In this document: positions 1 to 13,220 of the stretch, one piece after another
Numbering within the stretch: position 1 is the stretch's first letter
Layout: every line of letters begins with the position of its first letter
Translations under genes and position numbers: made by a program
Source: Fallopia convolvulus
Taxonomy: Eukaryota; Streptophyta; Magnoliopsida; Caryophyllales; Polygonaceae
Direction: 5' to 3'
DNA: 64,000 bases
Assembly: GCA_964016875.1 (NCBI GenBank)
Contig: OZ024736.1
Location: forward strand, 38,968,707 to 39,032,706
The notes under the pieces: generated by a model
The model's database searches: none
Told to the model about the DNA's origin: nothing
Seen by the model: only the letters and a program-made list of their open reading frames with translations

Positions 1-890
1 CCTTATGTTAGTTTATTTTCTCATAACTTTGATCATAACTTTGGAGGTTAGGGTTTTTTTTCTCTCAAGGAAGACTTTGAAACCTTTGTAAGTTTGATTT
101 CAATTTCAATTATGCATTGCTAATTTCCTTTGTGTTTGGCTAATTAGTGAAGTCATGATTTGTGTATGATTGTGAGGTTTAATTGATTCTCAACGAACTT
201 GAATAGAAATTATTCCCTGTGCTTAATTGAATCTAAATTAGGGTTTTATTAGATTGATCACCTAATAGAATTTCTAGTTAAAACTGAATCAGATTAATTA
301 CCGGTTGGAGTTAATCTGATCAAGAGTAGACTTTAATTGATTTAGTACCGGTTGGACAAGTTGATTCAAGTAGGGAATAAATTCACAAGTCACTTAGATG
401 TCTGGTTGCTCTAGGTGTTTGTTTCTATTGATAACTTGAATCTTCATGCTGTTATTTAATTGAATCTAGAAGGTCTTCTAGGTTATTAGATAATTAGGGT
501 TGTTAGAACTGATTGGTCTATCAACTAAATCTGAAGTTTGGGTTTTAGTCCTTAGTAGGATCATTATCCACAATAGATTATTCAAGTGAGGAGAGAATCA
601 AGAAAATCGATGATCAATAAAGCAATATCATGATGGATCTAATTAGTTGAACACGCTTGTCTCTTAATTGATTAAAACCATCTTTTGCATTCTTAGTTAG
701 TTTCTATTTTGCATAGTAGTTTAGAATTTACAATCAAAAACCCATATTAGTTACTTGACACTTAAGTAATAACATTCATACACGAGTCTCTGTGGGTTCG
801 ACCCTTGCTTACCATTCTACTCAGATTGGTTAAGTTAGGATTCTTTGATAGGTAAACGACTGAAAAATACTTCATCAGTACAGTCGAGTA
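1..890 (+). mobile_element. Probable LTR fragment of a Ty3/gypsy retrotransposon
   Basis: No gene is visible here. The AT-rich stretch ends (about 780-890) with a 'TCTCTGTGGGTTCGACCCT...' phrase followed by 'TTCTTTGATAGGT', a combination I recall from the 3' part of plant Athila/Tat-type gypsy LTRs. No left boundary, primer-binding site or second LTR is in the window, so this is a partial or solo LTR at best. It lies downstream of the pseudouridine synthase gene and could contribute its polyadenylation region. Assignment rests on remembered similarity only. Confidence 0.4.
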
Positions 891-961
891 AAATCTGGTC
901 AGTAGTGAAACACGAATGTTATCTACCATGTAATTCATGCATTGAAAGCTCAAGACCAAAA

Positions 962-3900
962 TCATACCTCAGGATCAGTAATTCTGCTTTGATGCTTCTC
1001 CTTCCACACTCTCCAAGCATCTCTCACATCGTCCAAATGCGCATCCGGGATACTTGTGTTGGCATCCAAATTCTCAACCCATTCTTTCCAAGGAGTTTCA
1101 GAAGTATCTAGAAACTTGGAAACTTGAGGTAAGAGCATGGCTGTATAAAATTCATTAACTACTCTGCTAATTTCTTCTGAACCCACCAATGTCTGCATTT
1201 CAGGCCTTTTCTTTCCCGGTATCTTCCTCACTGAGAAGTCATTCCCTCTTAACAACAGAACTTCTGATGGGGCGAGAGGTAGCACGATCCGCGAAAACTT
1301 GTTGAGTGACATCTCGACTGTATCTCTAGGGAGCAGTTTACGCTTGACAGCCACAGCTGTACCTACCATCTTCCGGATCTGTTTGAGTAATATTCAAGTA
1401 ATTTTGTTAACTTTTTCATAATCAAAGAAAAAAATGCAAAATATACCGTCTTCAACAAGTACTTATTAGTCTATAATGATATTTTTTTTTATCACAAAAA
1501 CATATTATCAAATGCAGTCATCTTAATATTACAGAAGTTTTTGATCCAGCAAGAATCATATAAGTCAATTTCCAATATGTAAAATGCATGAATCCATTAT
1601 TAAAAAGTCGTATAAATTAAATGCTACTAGGATAAAGATGAATTCAAGACTTGCAAAATGCAGGTATGAAAACTTACTTGGTGTAACATGAAGGACTCGC
1701 CAGATATAGAAATCTCAACAAAACCGATCCCAAGTGACATATCAAGATCTCCACAAGAACAGCAATATATTCTTCGCCAATGTGCAGCACTGAGTTTATC
1801 AGCCTCATCAGTTTCGTGAAGCCATCTGGCACGGATGAGTTCACCAGACCTTAGATCTTTAAAGTTGTTCCTAATATTGTCATCTTGAGAACCAACAACA
1901 TTATCATCATCATTGGACTCTGAAGAATCAGGGATCCCTTCTTCAGATAATACCTCAATTGCCTCGGGGTCAATGAACTCTTCACCGTCTTTTTCCTCTT
2001 CTGGAGAAACTGATGCTTCAAATTTCAATCGGTTATTCTTATTGCGTTGGCCAGAACGTTTCCCAGAAGGTAACTTTCTTCTATACTTTGCTCGTGTTGT
2101 GTAGTTATGAAATGGATGTTCCCCCTAAAATGTATTTGAAATAATGTAAGTTGCTTAGAGGATTATGGAATACATAATTCTTCCACTCAATGAAATATAT
2201 TTGGCCCAACAAGCCTTTTCAACCTATAGTTCTTCAAGGCAGCACAAATTGTTGAACATATGAAGGAATAAAAATACACAGCAAACTAGGTGCAAGAAAA
2301 GCAGAATAGTCATTCAACTACTAACAATGGCATTAAAAACTCAATGACAACTTCAGAACTACATATGATACATGCAAAGGAAGCATACCTCAAAAACATT
2401 TAAAATGTCATTGAAGTCTGATATGTGATTATCAATTTCAGATGTGGAGCAGTTCTTGGTTATCCCAATAACTTCAGCTGGAAGAAGGTAAGAGTAATTT
2501 CGAACAGTGCATTCTCTGCGTGGATCAAAGGTCCTGGGAAAAAAAAACATAACAGATCATCTGTCAAAACATGGCAATATTCAGAAAGCTATCCTTTCCA
2601 GTCATTGTAAATTGAATGCATTGCAATGTGCATCAGATTATTGACAAAATAAAACCAGTGTAGGCCCCCACTCCCACAATTCAAGAAAGCTAAGCAACTT
2701 ATAACATTACCAAATTCTCAAATAACCGAGTTTTCCTGGCACATTATCTATTAGCTTCTAAAGTACTGGGACGTATAGGAAGAATGTCAGCAAATGCCAC
2801 AAAGATTTCAGTTCAGAAAGTTGAAATGTGATGCATAGAGGAGGATTATAGAAATGAACTTGACAAAATAAATAATAAAAAGACGCTACTTGAATGGCTA
2901 GTAAAACCTCAATTCCCTTCTTTGTTTGGAAATTGGAGTCTTGGGGGAGGGATAAGTAGCAATTGAATCCTGTACCTTTTTGAAGGTAATATGCTGAAAA
3001 CTCTGATATCTTCAGGAAGATGCAAGTTTATATAATTTGCAAGAAGCATGCCACTAGGATCATTGTTCCATGCAAATTCAGGAATTTCCATCTTCAATGA
3101 TACAGTGGTCGCCAATGAATGAACCTAAGCATGACGAAAGGGAACAAATAAAACCAGTTTAGCTACAATTTATGGCTAACCACTTTTCAGCTACCTAAAG
3201 CAAAAAGTATATCAAGAACAAGGTAATCCAACCACTTACTCCTTTATCAGTTCTGCTACTTCTAGCCCAACCGATCTTCTGCAGATTACCGAAGTTGCTG
3301 TCCCGAATTCCACCAGCTTTATAAATTGCAGTTTCCAATTCACGTTCAATAGCTGTGATTCATAATTCCACATTACATAGCTTTAGTGTAACAATCAATA
3401 AATATCAGGATAGCCAAATTGCCAGTATTTGCTCTATATCACCAGCAAACAATTTTTATCCAAAATCGAACTTGAGAACCATATAAAGTTTGAACAGATA
3501 TGGACATGACTGAAGCTATATCACTAACATCCAAATCATGCTATGAAGCATAGCATTTCGATTAGCGAACCCCACAAAACACCTCTTGTCAATCTCAAAC
3601 TATAAGCTGAAATTGCAACACAAATGTAGAAGAAACAAATTAGTACTTACTTGGTAGATTATCATGCCGCTGCATCTGCAAACCTGAGGTGATCAAATTA
3701 ACAATCATCCTCCATTGCAATTGAAATCACAACAAATTTGAAGAAAGAAGAGAAATTTATGAAGTATGTGGCGAAATGACCTTTATAGTTAGTGCCGACA
3801 TACCCAACGCGCATAACGACCTTCTTTTTGAGAATAGCCTCCCATTTGGTGTGGTTCGTAGGGTCATTGACGGGCTCGGGCTCAGCGGCCAACAGCATAG

Positions 3901-4126
3901 AAGAGGAGGAAGGAGAAGATGAGAAGCACCGTACCAGAAGAGGGTAGGGTTTTTGGGAGATTCGAAGAAACCACGAAGAAGAAGGTTTGGAAAATGGTGG
4001 TGTCCATGGAGTCAGCGAAAGTAGGAGAGAAGAGACCGCCATAGACGCAGCCTTGTACCTCCAAAACCCAGTGTATTTCACCACCACCATTACAGGGTAT
4101 GGGCGAGAGAGCCGGGAAATCATCAT
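962..4126 (-). CDS. tRNA pseudouridine synthase, TruA/PUS1-type, probably organelle-targeted
   Basis: Seven exons join in frame on the minus strand: 4126-3781, 3683-3651, 3352-3240, 3124-2976, 2533-2389, 2124-1678 and 1378-962, giving 549 aa. All introns are GT-AG. The protein converts uridine to pseudouridine in RNA. The TruA/PUS1 signature RTDKGVH is at about residues 160-166; by family rule its Asp (about D162) is the catalytic nucleophile. A later HPFHNYT block and the C-terminal IRKMVG block are also typical of the family. The first 75 residues are Ser/Arg/Pro rich and basic, like a mitochondrial or plastid transit peptide. A second ATG at 4042 (MAVSS...) gives 521 aa and a cleaner transit peptide, so either start is possible. 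An acidic Asp/Glu/Ser insert lies in exon 6. The last exon can end at TGA (962-964), but the same bases form a possible splice donor (GAG|GTATGA), so a further exon at lower coordinates is not excluded. It shares a promoter with TIC110. Confidence 0.87.
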
Positions 4127-4556
4127 CTGAACCGGCGTAACCCAATAGAAAAACTAAAAACTGAACCCAAAAAGACAAAACGGTCTGGAGAAGACAACTT
4201 CTAAAATTTTAACTCATAAATAATTCTTAAATAAAATTATTTAATCTACCTCTCAAAATTGTGATTTTCTAAACTTTGAAAAATAGGTTTTTCTCTATAT
4301 TTTCTTAAAAATATTTCAAATATATCGTGCCTGTTAATTTTTTTTAAAATAAATTATACACACAAAATGCTATAAATAAAATATTTTGATGTTATAAATA
4401 ATTATGGCTTCATTTTCCTTCCGGAAAAAAAATAGAAAACCCCCCACCAAACCCCCACCTGCAAACCCTAAAAAGCACCTATAACAGCTCACTCGTCAAT
4501 TCTCTCTCAAACTCAACCAGGAGACAGCGAGAGAGAGCGAAGGTTATCCGTTTCCG
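4127..4556. promoter_or_regulatory. Bidirectional promoter between pseudouridine synthase and TIC110
   Basis: The start codons of the two divergent genes are only 430 bp apart. The interval is AT-rich on the pseudouridine synthase side and C-rich, then GA-rich, near TIC110. A telo-box-like AAACCCTA lies at 4463-4470, a motif common in promoters of plant housekeeping and translation-related genes. A GAGA-rich tract at about 4520-4540 lies in the expected TIC110 5' UTR. No clear TATA position can be assigned. That both genes use this interval is inferred from spacing. Confidence 0.5.
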
Positions 4557-7500
4557 ATGAACACCTCCATCCTCACCACCTCCTCTCCTTCTCCCAATCC
4601 CCCACTTCTTCGCTCTTCATTCCTTCCTCCCACACCAATCTCTTTCAACTTCTCCTCCGCCCTCCCCAAACGACGTCGTTATCGCGTCTCCTCCCTCCGC
4701 TGTACATCTTCCGTCTCCGAACCCCCCCTATCCGCCTCAGCTCCGCCCCCCTCTAAGCCGCCCGTTCCGGCCGATGTTTTTGGTGGTAAGAAGGAGCTCA
4801 CTGGAATTCAGTCCGTCGCCGCTAGCTTGGCCCCGCCGGTGAGGTTAGCTGGTTCTATAGTGGTGGTTGCCGTTGCTTTGGCAGCTGGCTACGCAGCCGG
4901 TCTTCGGATTGGGCGGAATCAGAATGCTGCTTATGGCGGCGCGCTTGCGCTTGGTGCTGCAGCTGGTGGTGCTGCTTACGCCTTGAATTCTTGCGTCCCT
5001 GACGTGGCTGCGGCGTATTTGCATAATTTCGTGGCGGATTGTGAGGACCCGCTTGCTCTAACCAAGGAGGACGTCGATGCAATACCTAAAAAGTAATCTT
5101 CTTTGCTTTTATGGTTTTGGTATTTTTTTGACACCTTATGCAATGTCAAAAGTTATGCCATTATGCCAAAATAGGGTGAATTAGTTGGTGGCTTCTGAAT
5201 GGATTGGTTTAGAAATTTGAAATCTGAAGCTGGATTTGATGGTTGCACTTACTTTTGTGAGTCCATTTTTTTTTTCTAGTGTGGAGACTAGTTCCTTCCC
5301 ATGGTTACTTCTGCGTGTCTTGTTTTCTTGGGATTGAGATCTTGAAGTTGCATTGCTATCACTGATGAGTATTACTTCGCTTTTGGGGTCTAATCATTGT
5401 ACGAGAAATTGAAAATAAAATAAGTTGTAAAATGTGAAGTTAGTGGCATTTCCCTCTTAGTTGTCATTGCTAGGAGCTAACGTTTGATGAATGAAGTTAG
5501 CGGCATTTCCCTCTTAGTTGTGGTTGCTAGGAGCTAACGTTTGATGATTTATTTCCCAGATTTGGTGTTAGCAAGCAGAATGAGATATTCAATGCGGAGC
5601 TTTGCGACTTGTATTGCAGGTTAGTTACTTCGATAGCAGAAATCAATTGTACTCGAGCATGAAATAATTGAATACAGTATGTTTTTTATGTCCCTTTTCT
5701 TCCTTGGTAAGTCAGGAAGCATCGTGGCATTAAAAGTCCTTTCACACAATGCTGTAACCTTCATTTATGTGCTGTGATATTTCTTCTCAACTCATCATTG
5801 ATTGGTAGATCCTTTTCCATGTTTAGTGTTTATAGTTGAAAGTTGCACTTTGTTGTTTTGTAGATATTTGTCATCAGTGCTCCCTGATGGAAGTGAAAAT
5901 CTCAAGGGAGATGAAGTTGAAACTATTCTTAAGATAAAAAATATTCTGGGCATTGATGATCCTGAAGCAGCGAACATGCATATAGAGGTTCGTAGTTGGT
6001 TTATGCCTGCTTATCAGCTTTGGTTTTTAGAGCATCAATACAAATACTATATGTTTTTTTTCCCCTTATCTCTGTCTAATCTTTTGGATTTAGATTGGAC
6101 GGAGAATTTTCAGACAAAGGCTTGAAACTGGAGATCGTGATGCTGATGCCCAGCAGCGTCGGGTAGGATAATTGTGTCTATGCTGCTTTTCATGTTTCCA
6201 TATCAGAGAATTTGGATTATTAGCTTGATCAGCTGTAGTGATTTCCAGAGCAGGCATTTCAGAAGCTTGTTTATGTATCTACTCTTGTTTTTGGAGATGC
6301 TTCAACATTCCTTCTACCTTGGAAGCGTGTTTTCAAAGTTACTGATTCCCAGGTATCATTCTAATGCATCTACATCTTATCCTGTATGTTGTTTCTACAG
6401 AAATTTAAAGTTATAATTTAGTGATGAACATCATTATTTGTACTTTCTCAGTTTTGGTTAGTTGTTTAGACTTGAAATTAGCATGTCTCCTTCCCTCTTC
6501 TTTTTTATGGATTCTTTTAATTTTGCTATTAACTAAAATATTCTATGGCAGATTGAGATTGCAATTCGTGATAATGCCCAGAGATTATATGCTCAAAAGC
6601 TGACCTCAATCAACAGAGGTTAGTATCAGCTATATAGTAGCAATATGTTATTTGGATTATCCAACCAAAAAAAATGTTACCTGGATGTTTTTCTGAGCAT
6701 CTAGAAATATTTTATCGAGGTCTATTGATGCAACCCCTTTGTTGGCTTATTGAATAATGGAAAAAATCCTTTTTTGGTTTCAACAGAAGACTAGAAGAGA
6801 TATATGGGTGCTTTACTCAGACATTAATTAATTCTGTTTTCTGATTTCCCTATAGATCTGGATGTAGAACAGCTTGTAAGCTTGAGGCAATTCCAGCTTT
6901 CATATCGTCTCTCTGATGAGGTAATGCCTGGTGACACTCCTGTCTCTCTCACCCCTGTTGCCTCTCTCTCCTCTCATGCACATCTTTGTGTATAAGAGTA
7001 TATCTATTAATCTATGCATGTGCAGATTGTACATGCATGTTATCTCGTTTATTTTTCTAATTGATTTAACGAGTTCACTTTAAATATACTTGTTGCAGTT
7101 GGCTGAGGACATGTTCAGGGTGCATATGAGAAAGATTGCTGAAGAAAGTATTTCTACAGCTGTTGATATACTCAAGTCCCGTACTGGAGCAATGTATGAT
7201 TGGCATACTTAAGAGTATTCTCTTTAATGTTTAATAATGCACATGTCTCTGGGTTTGGGTATCAATTAGTGCAGGTACTGCTTGAGTTACATTCTAACAC
7301 AATGTTGCATTTCAGGAGAGGTAAAGAGATTGTGGATGAGCTTAATAAGATATTAGCCTTCAATAACCGGCTTCTTTCACTGGCAAATCAGCCAGACTCT
7401 GGTAGATTGGCTCGTGGGATAGGGCAGGTTTCACTCAATGGTATAATGTTATTCTCTACGATTTTGTTTCTTACTATCTCTTCCTTTTTTACCTTCTGAT

Positions 7501-10500
7501 TTTTTCTGTAGGAGGCAGAATTTATATTTTGACATGTGTTGATCATTATTTCTTCAGGTGGTGAGTTTGATAGTGAAAGAAGAATTAATGACCTAAAGTC
7601 TCTCTACAGAGCTTATGTAGTAGATTCACTATCTAGTGGTCGCATGGAAGAAAATAGGGTAAGGAATATAGACCTACTATGTTTTATACTTTCACCTATG
7701 TGTTGTGTGCTTGCTAATGGAAAATCTTTTCATGAATACCATAAAAAATTAACGTTTGACATGAACTTCATGTATTGTTTTGCACAATGTCAACTCTCTC
7801 GCGGCCTCGCCAGCAACGATGAAAACCAATGATGATAAGTGCAAATAGTGAATAAAATCATAATAATTCTACTCCAGTTGGTGGGTTATGTGGCCAATGT
7901 ACAGTATAAATGACAATATCTTCTCAAATGTATAATGTTCATGATATTTTTCTTTGTAGATAAATTGTGAGGATATCTGCATACTGCTTTGAAGTTATAT
8001 TATGCAATTTTTCTTCTAAAAAATTCAAGGACTTAAAATATGTGGTTTTATACATAAAAAGGGAAATCAGAGTTGGAGGGATTGAAAGACAATATTGTAC
8101 CTTCATTTTGCTAGCTTGCTAAACTATATTTTGTTGATAAGCCTTTATCACTTGTATCCTTGAAATATTTGCTTGCCTGCTTTATAAGAGATTATGAGAT
8201 ATAGACTAACTTGTTTTCTCTCCTGTTTGTAGCTCACTGCCCTCAACCAATTGAGGACAATATTTGGTCTAGGAAATCGTGAAGCAGAGGGTATCACGCT
8301 AGAGGTTACCTCTAAATTGTACCGCAAACAATTGGGACAGGCCTTTTCTGGTGGTGAACTGGAAGCTGCAGATAGCAAAGCAGCTTTCCTTCAAGATCTA
8401 TGTGATAGGTTGAGATTTGATCCACACAAAGCCAGTGAGATCCATGAAGGTATTAATTAAATCCCGAGTGCACCAAAACAAATATCTATTTTCCTTTTCT
8501 TGTTTAGACATGTCAACACGTTGTTTCCACTATTGCATCCTTGGCATGTCAATCATGTGCATAATATTTTAAATGGTCTGTCTCTTAGTGTAGTATGCTT
8601 TCTCACTCTTCTTTCTTAATCTATGCACTGCAGAAATTTATCGGCAGAAGTTGCAACAATGTGTAGCCGATGGTGAGTTGAGTGATGAGGATGTTGCTGC
8701 TTTGTTACGTGTGCGGGTGATGCTATGCATTCCTCAGAAAATTGTGGAGGCAGTTCATGCTGACATCTGTGGTCGTCTGTTTGCAAAGGTATTTAGCTGT
8801 TCACATTCATTATGATTGAGATTGCAGTTATGAAATACCGCATCATTTGGAATCCATCTTCATTCTTCAAGTTAAAATTTTGAGATTTTCTACTCGTTTC
8901 TTCTTTTCTTGTCAATCTCTTTCGTTTAAACCCCGACCTGATATCAAAGCATAAACTGGAATTTTCAAATTGTATTTAAATTGTCAGAGTTTTTGTTGAA
9001 GTTTTAGGCAACAACTTCCCTTCCTTCTTCCCCTGGATTTTTCAGAGTATTTCTTGGCTTTATCTGATGTGATATTACATTGGCCTAATTCCTTCCTTGA
9101 GATTTCTCTTGTATTATCAACATGGTGCTGCATATTTATCTACTGTTAAAAGTCATGATCATATTATTGTGATGTTTTTTTGTTCCAACTCTAAGTTTCT
9201 TACATAGAGAAGTACAACTTACACCAAACTACTTGGAATGTTTATTTGAGCAAATTTTGTTATCTTTTTTTATATTGAGTACACATTGACTTTCTCTTTG
9301 GAAGTAGAACATTCATTATTCCACTGATACATTGGCTAGACCATGTGGCAAGATAAATAAAGCCTGGACTTTTGTTTGGTCTTTAGAAAAGATGCTAAAT
9401 TAATAAACAATGACTTTAGCCAGTGATACCTTATAAACTTTTATTGTAGAGGAAAATTTGAGTAAGTTAATCTTAAAGAACTATTCGCGAGTTGATTTCA
9501 GCAATTAACTTGGTTTTGCTAAAATAATGGTCACTGCTCAAGCCTCCCAAATTTATTACCCTGATGTAGGTTATAATGGCATTTTTCTGTATGCAGGTTG
9601 TAAATGATGCAATCGCCTCAGGTGTGGATGGTTATGACGCTGATGTTAAAGCTTCTGTGAGAAAGGCCGCCCATGGCTTGCGCTTGACAAGGGAGGTTGC
9701 TATATCACTTGCTAGCAAAGCGGTAACTCTTCTCTCACAACTTTGATATACAATGCCATCATGTTTGTCTTTCCACAACTTATATGTACCTGAACTAATG
9801 TACACTTTCTTCAAAATAATTGCTTGAGAGCTTTTCTCTATTCTTATATGAGATTGCAACTGAAGTTAGGCATATACTTATTAAGTCCATATCAATATGT
9901 TCTTGTTGCAGGTTCGGAAAGTTTTCATAACTTACATTAGACAAGCAAGAGCAGCTGCAAATCGTAGTGAATCTGCAAAAGTATTGAAGAAAATGATTGC
10001 ATTCAACTCATTGGTGGCAACTGAACTAGTAGCAGATATTAAAGGTGAATCAACTGATTCTAAAAAAGATGAAACCGTTAAAGAGGAGGAAACCTTGCCT
10101 AAAGAAGAAGAAGAAGAAGATGAAGAAGAAGAAGAATGGGAGTCTCTTCAAACACTCAGAAAAACAAGACCCGGTTCAGAGCTTGATGGCAAAATAGCAA
10201 AGCCTGGACAAACAGAAATTACTCTAACAGATGATCTCCCAGTGAATGAAAGGAAAGACCTGTACAAGACATATTTACTTTATTGCCTAACTGGAGATGT
10301 TGTAAAAATTCCTTTTGGTGCACAAATTGCCACACGAAAGGATGACAGAGAGTACCTTTATCTAAATCAGCTTGGTGGAATTTTAGGCCTGACACGCTCA
10401 GAGACAGTGGAGGTCCATCGGGGCTTAGCTGAGGACGCTTTCCGTAAGCAAGCTGAAGTAATGCTGGCAGATGGTCAGTTGACAAAAGCCAGAATTGAGC

Positions 10501-11423
10501 AACTGAATGAATTGCAGAAAGAAGTCGGTTTGCCTGCAGAGTATGCTCAGAAAGTGATGAAGAACATCACTTCTTCAAAAATGGCTTCTGCAATTGAAAC
10601 AGCAATTCAACAAGGAAGGCTTAACATAAAGCAGGTCAGAGAACTCAAGGAAGCAAATGTGAATATCGACTCCATGATTTCGGAAAGCCTAAGAGAGAAT
10701 CTCTTTAAAAAGACCGTGGATGAAATATTTTCAGCTGGTACTGGTGAGTTTGATGAGGAGGAAGTTTATGAGAAAATTCCTGCTGATTTGAACATAAATT
10801 CCCAGAAAGCTAGAGCATCTGTTTATGAAATTGCCCGAACAAGATTGTCTGATGCACTTCTTCAAGCAGTGGCTTTGTTGAGACAGAGAAAGCATTCTGA
10901 AGTGGTATGCAGCTTTTTCAGTATCATCCTAAAAATGGCATGTTATAATTAATTCAGTCTTTCTATTGCTCCCTTAAGCATATGATAAGGATCTACTTTT
11001 TAAAACCATCACCCTAATTTGGGAATTCTAAACCCTATTAAAGTAATATAAATCTAAACATAGTTTTTAAAATGTGGGTTCTTAAACCCCAGGGCACAGG
11101 GTAGAGAAATGATAATTAATTTGATATTGCTCAATGCTGTGAAATAACATTGTATCTGCTTTTTTCTTTGTACAAATCTGCAGGTTTCTACTCTTAACAA
11201 CATGCTGGCTTGTGACAAGGCTGTACCTGCAACACCACTCTCTTGGGATGTACCAGAGGAGCTGGCAGATCTCTTTGCCATATACTTGGCCAGTGAAGCA
11301 TCACTTGAAAAGACATCGCGCCTACAATATTTGCTGGGAATAAGTGATTCTACTGCAGAAGTTTTGAAACAGAGGGGGTATAAGTTACAAGATGAGTCAA
11401 AGGAGGAAGATTTTGAATTCTAG
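4557..11423 (+). CDS. TIC110: TIC110, chloroplast inner-envelope protein import component
   Basis: Fifteen exons join in frame: 4557-5092, 5560-5619, 5864-5987, 6094-6162, 6254-6352, 6552-6618, 6856-6920, 7099-7193, 7316-7440, 7558-7658, 8233-8449, 8634-8788, 9597-9722, 9912-10904, 11184-11423. The product is 1023 aa, close to the roughly 1016 aa I recall for Arabidopsis. TIC110 is the scaffold and channel component of the inner envelope translocon that recruits stromal chaperones to incoming preproteins. The N-terminus is a Ser/Pro-rich plastid transit peptide (about residues 1-80). Two adjacent hydrophobic segments (about 95-145, rich in Ala/Gly/Val) are the membrane anchors. The rest is a long helical stromal region with repeated EIYRQKL-like helical blocks. 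Exon 14 carries a Lys/Glu tract followed by a run of acidic residues near 670-690. The ending (YKLQDESKEEDFEF) matches the family. All introns are GT-AG. Single-copy and essential in plants by general knowledge. Confidence 0.96.
5436..5549 (+). repeat. Tandem duplication in TIC110 intron 1
   Basis: A unit of about 57 bp (5436-5492) is followed directly by a near-identical copy (5493-5549), differing at a few positions. The second copy runs to within 10 bp of the exon 2 acceptor, so the duplication placed a repeated sequence over the branch-point and polypyrimidine region. Confidence 0.85.
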
Positions 11424-12258
11424 AGTTGAGACTTCTGAGTTGAAACTGTTGTAATAGGCATGGTATTTGTTCTTTGGCTTCTAAAATTTCTCATTTTTGA
11501 ATTTTGATGCAATAGGCATTTTCACTAAACGCGTGCACACACCTCCCTGTCTAGGATTGAATGAGTAATTTTGTCTTCTTTTCTTGCACCAGTTGTGGCT
11601 ATTTTCATGAAGCAGTGTAGTAAATAACTAAATATGGGTGCTCAATGGTAATAAGAGTTTTAGTTCCCGGATTTTCGTTTAGATTTGCTCAGTTTGTGCA
11701 CCTTTTATTGGTCACTTTCATAGTCTTTTTAGCTTCTTTAGTGCTGAGAAAACTAGAGCAACAAACTTGAGGTGCCGGTTGATGATGCTAAACCAGAATT
11801 TCTAATGTTAATCATATGATCTTTTAGCTTCTTTAGTGCTAAGAAAGCCAGAGCAACAACACTGACGGCTTGAGGTGCCAGTTGATGATGCCAAACCAGA
11901 ATTTCTAATGCTAATTATATGATCTTACATAGATAATTGTACTAAACCCAAACCAGCAATTATCCTCGTCATTTTCAGTGAATTCAGCTCAATTAGTTGA
12001 ACATTGTAAACTTCACTTGGATAAAACATAGCAGCAAAGGGATCAAACAATAAAAATAGATGTGTAAACTTCACTTGGATAAAACAACATAGCAGCAAAG
12101 GATCAAACAATAAAAATAGGTGTATAAGGAACACTTTCCAAATCAATAAAAATAGATGTCAGTAGAAAAAAAAATGATAAGGAACACTTTCCAAATCTTT
12201 TCCTGTACATAGGGTTTTCTGGTGCAATAGAGTCTCTTTTGTTATTTGACAACAGAGA
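11424..12258. repeat. 3' intergenic region with two tandem duplications
   Basis: No gene is seen between the ends of TIC110 and BLOS1. Two direct duplications are readable. One unit of about 100 bp occupies 11725-11820 and is repeated at 11821-11926 (starting TAGCTTCTTTAGTGCT). A second unit of about 58 bp at 12005-12062 is repeated at 12063-12122, and part of the following sequence (AAGGAACACTTTCCAAATC) recurs at 12179. Polyadenylation of both convergent genes must occur here. Confidence 0.7.
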
Positions 12259-13085
12259 TCATGCTTGATGAATGTTGCGGATAGCAGCAGTGACGCTTTT
12301 ACAATCATACTCCATGATCTTCATCCAATTTTCGAAGTCACCGATTTCCTGCAAATTTAAACAGTCAGAGGCTCCCATCAGAACTGCCAATTGCAATAAG
12401 TCTATCAAGAGGCAAATGAGCATGGAAGCTAAATCCTGAATGAACTGTACTATTATTTCACTTATCCAGTTACAAATCAGGATCTATGCATCCGGTCTAT
12501 GTGAAATTGCAATTGTTAGGGTTTCGCTTTCACCCATCCAATTCCGAAAAAAAAAAATTAAATTGAAGACGAGGATTGAAGTTAAGATAGAACCTTAATA
12601 GCAGTGTTGATAGAGCGAGAGGCGGCGAGCCATTGATCGGTCTGCTTCTTATAGCGGGCAACGGTGGCAGAGAGCGCTCTGATTTCGTGTTCGATCCGCT
12701 TCTCGTTGATAAAGGATTCCTGTACTCCTCCATTCACCGAATCCACCAGCAGCTCCGATACCCTACCCGCTTTCCATACGGCCTCCTTCTTAGCTTTCTC
12801 TGTTCACAGATATCGATTCTAATTTCTAATGATCAATTTTGGTCAAATTCAACCTGATTCTACCCTTGCTAATATTATCGATCGTAAGAAAGAAAATCAT
12901 AGAACGAACAGAAGAAGTGGGAAAAAACCCTAACCCGTTTGCTCGCGGAGTTTGAAGGCTTGGAGTTGGTGATGGTGAAGTAATTGATGGAGAGAAGCTT
13001 CGAGAGGTGTGGAGTGTGGGATTGGTCTATCGTCCGCTGGGCTCAGCCCGCGCGCGCGCGTCAAAGGTAGCTGTGGGATCGACAT
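12259..13085 (-). CDS. BLOS1: BLOS1, subunit 1 of BLOC-1 (GCN5L1 family)
   Basis: Three exons join in frame: 13085-12935, 12799-12594 and 12348-12259, giving 148 aa, the usual size of the plant protein. BLOS1 is a coiled-coil subunit of the BLOC-1 complex, which acts in endosome-to-vacuole sorting; in Arabidopsis it affects PIN auxin transporter turnover. Visible landmarks are the His/Leu-rich LHQLLHHHQLQAFKLREQTE segment, the NGGVQESFINEKRIEHEI block, ARYKKQTDQWL, and the C-terminal EIGDFENWMKIMEYD block that is strongly conserved between plants and animals. The ATG at 13083-13085 is the first in-frame ATG; the open frame upstream contains only a GTG. Introns are GT-AG. The gene is tail-to-tail with TIC110. 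Confidence 0.93.
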
Positions 13086-13220
13086 TTCTCTCCCTCTTTG
13101 GATCCGCCGAACGAAACGCCGAGGGATCGACACTGAGACGTCGGGTTAGTAGATGGCCCATCAACGTCTCGATCAGTACGACAGCGTTTCACTAATTCTG
13201 ATTTATATGAAGTACTCCGA
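13086..13220 (-). promoter_or_regulatory. BLOS1 upstream region
   Basis: Only about 135 bp separate the BLOS1 start codon from the terminal repeat of the adjacent transposon at 13221. A CG-dinucleotide run (CGCGCGCGCG) lies inside exon 1 at about 13050-13060. No TATA box is obvious. The element may now supply part of the promoter; that is inference from position. Confidence 0.35.

Noticed and set aside
4855..5082. Minus-strand open frame opposite TIC110 exon 1
   Set aside because: Antisense shadow of a G+C-rich coding exon; composition and codons follow TIC110.
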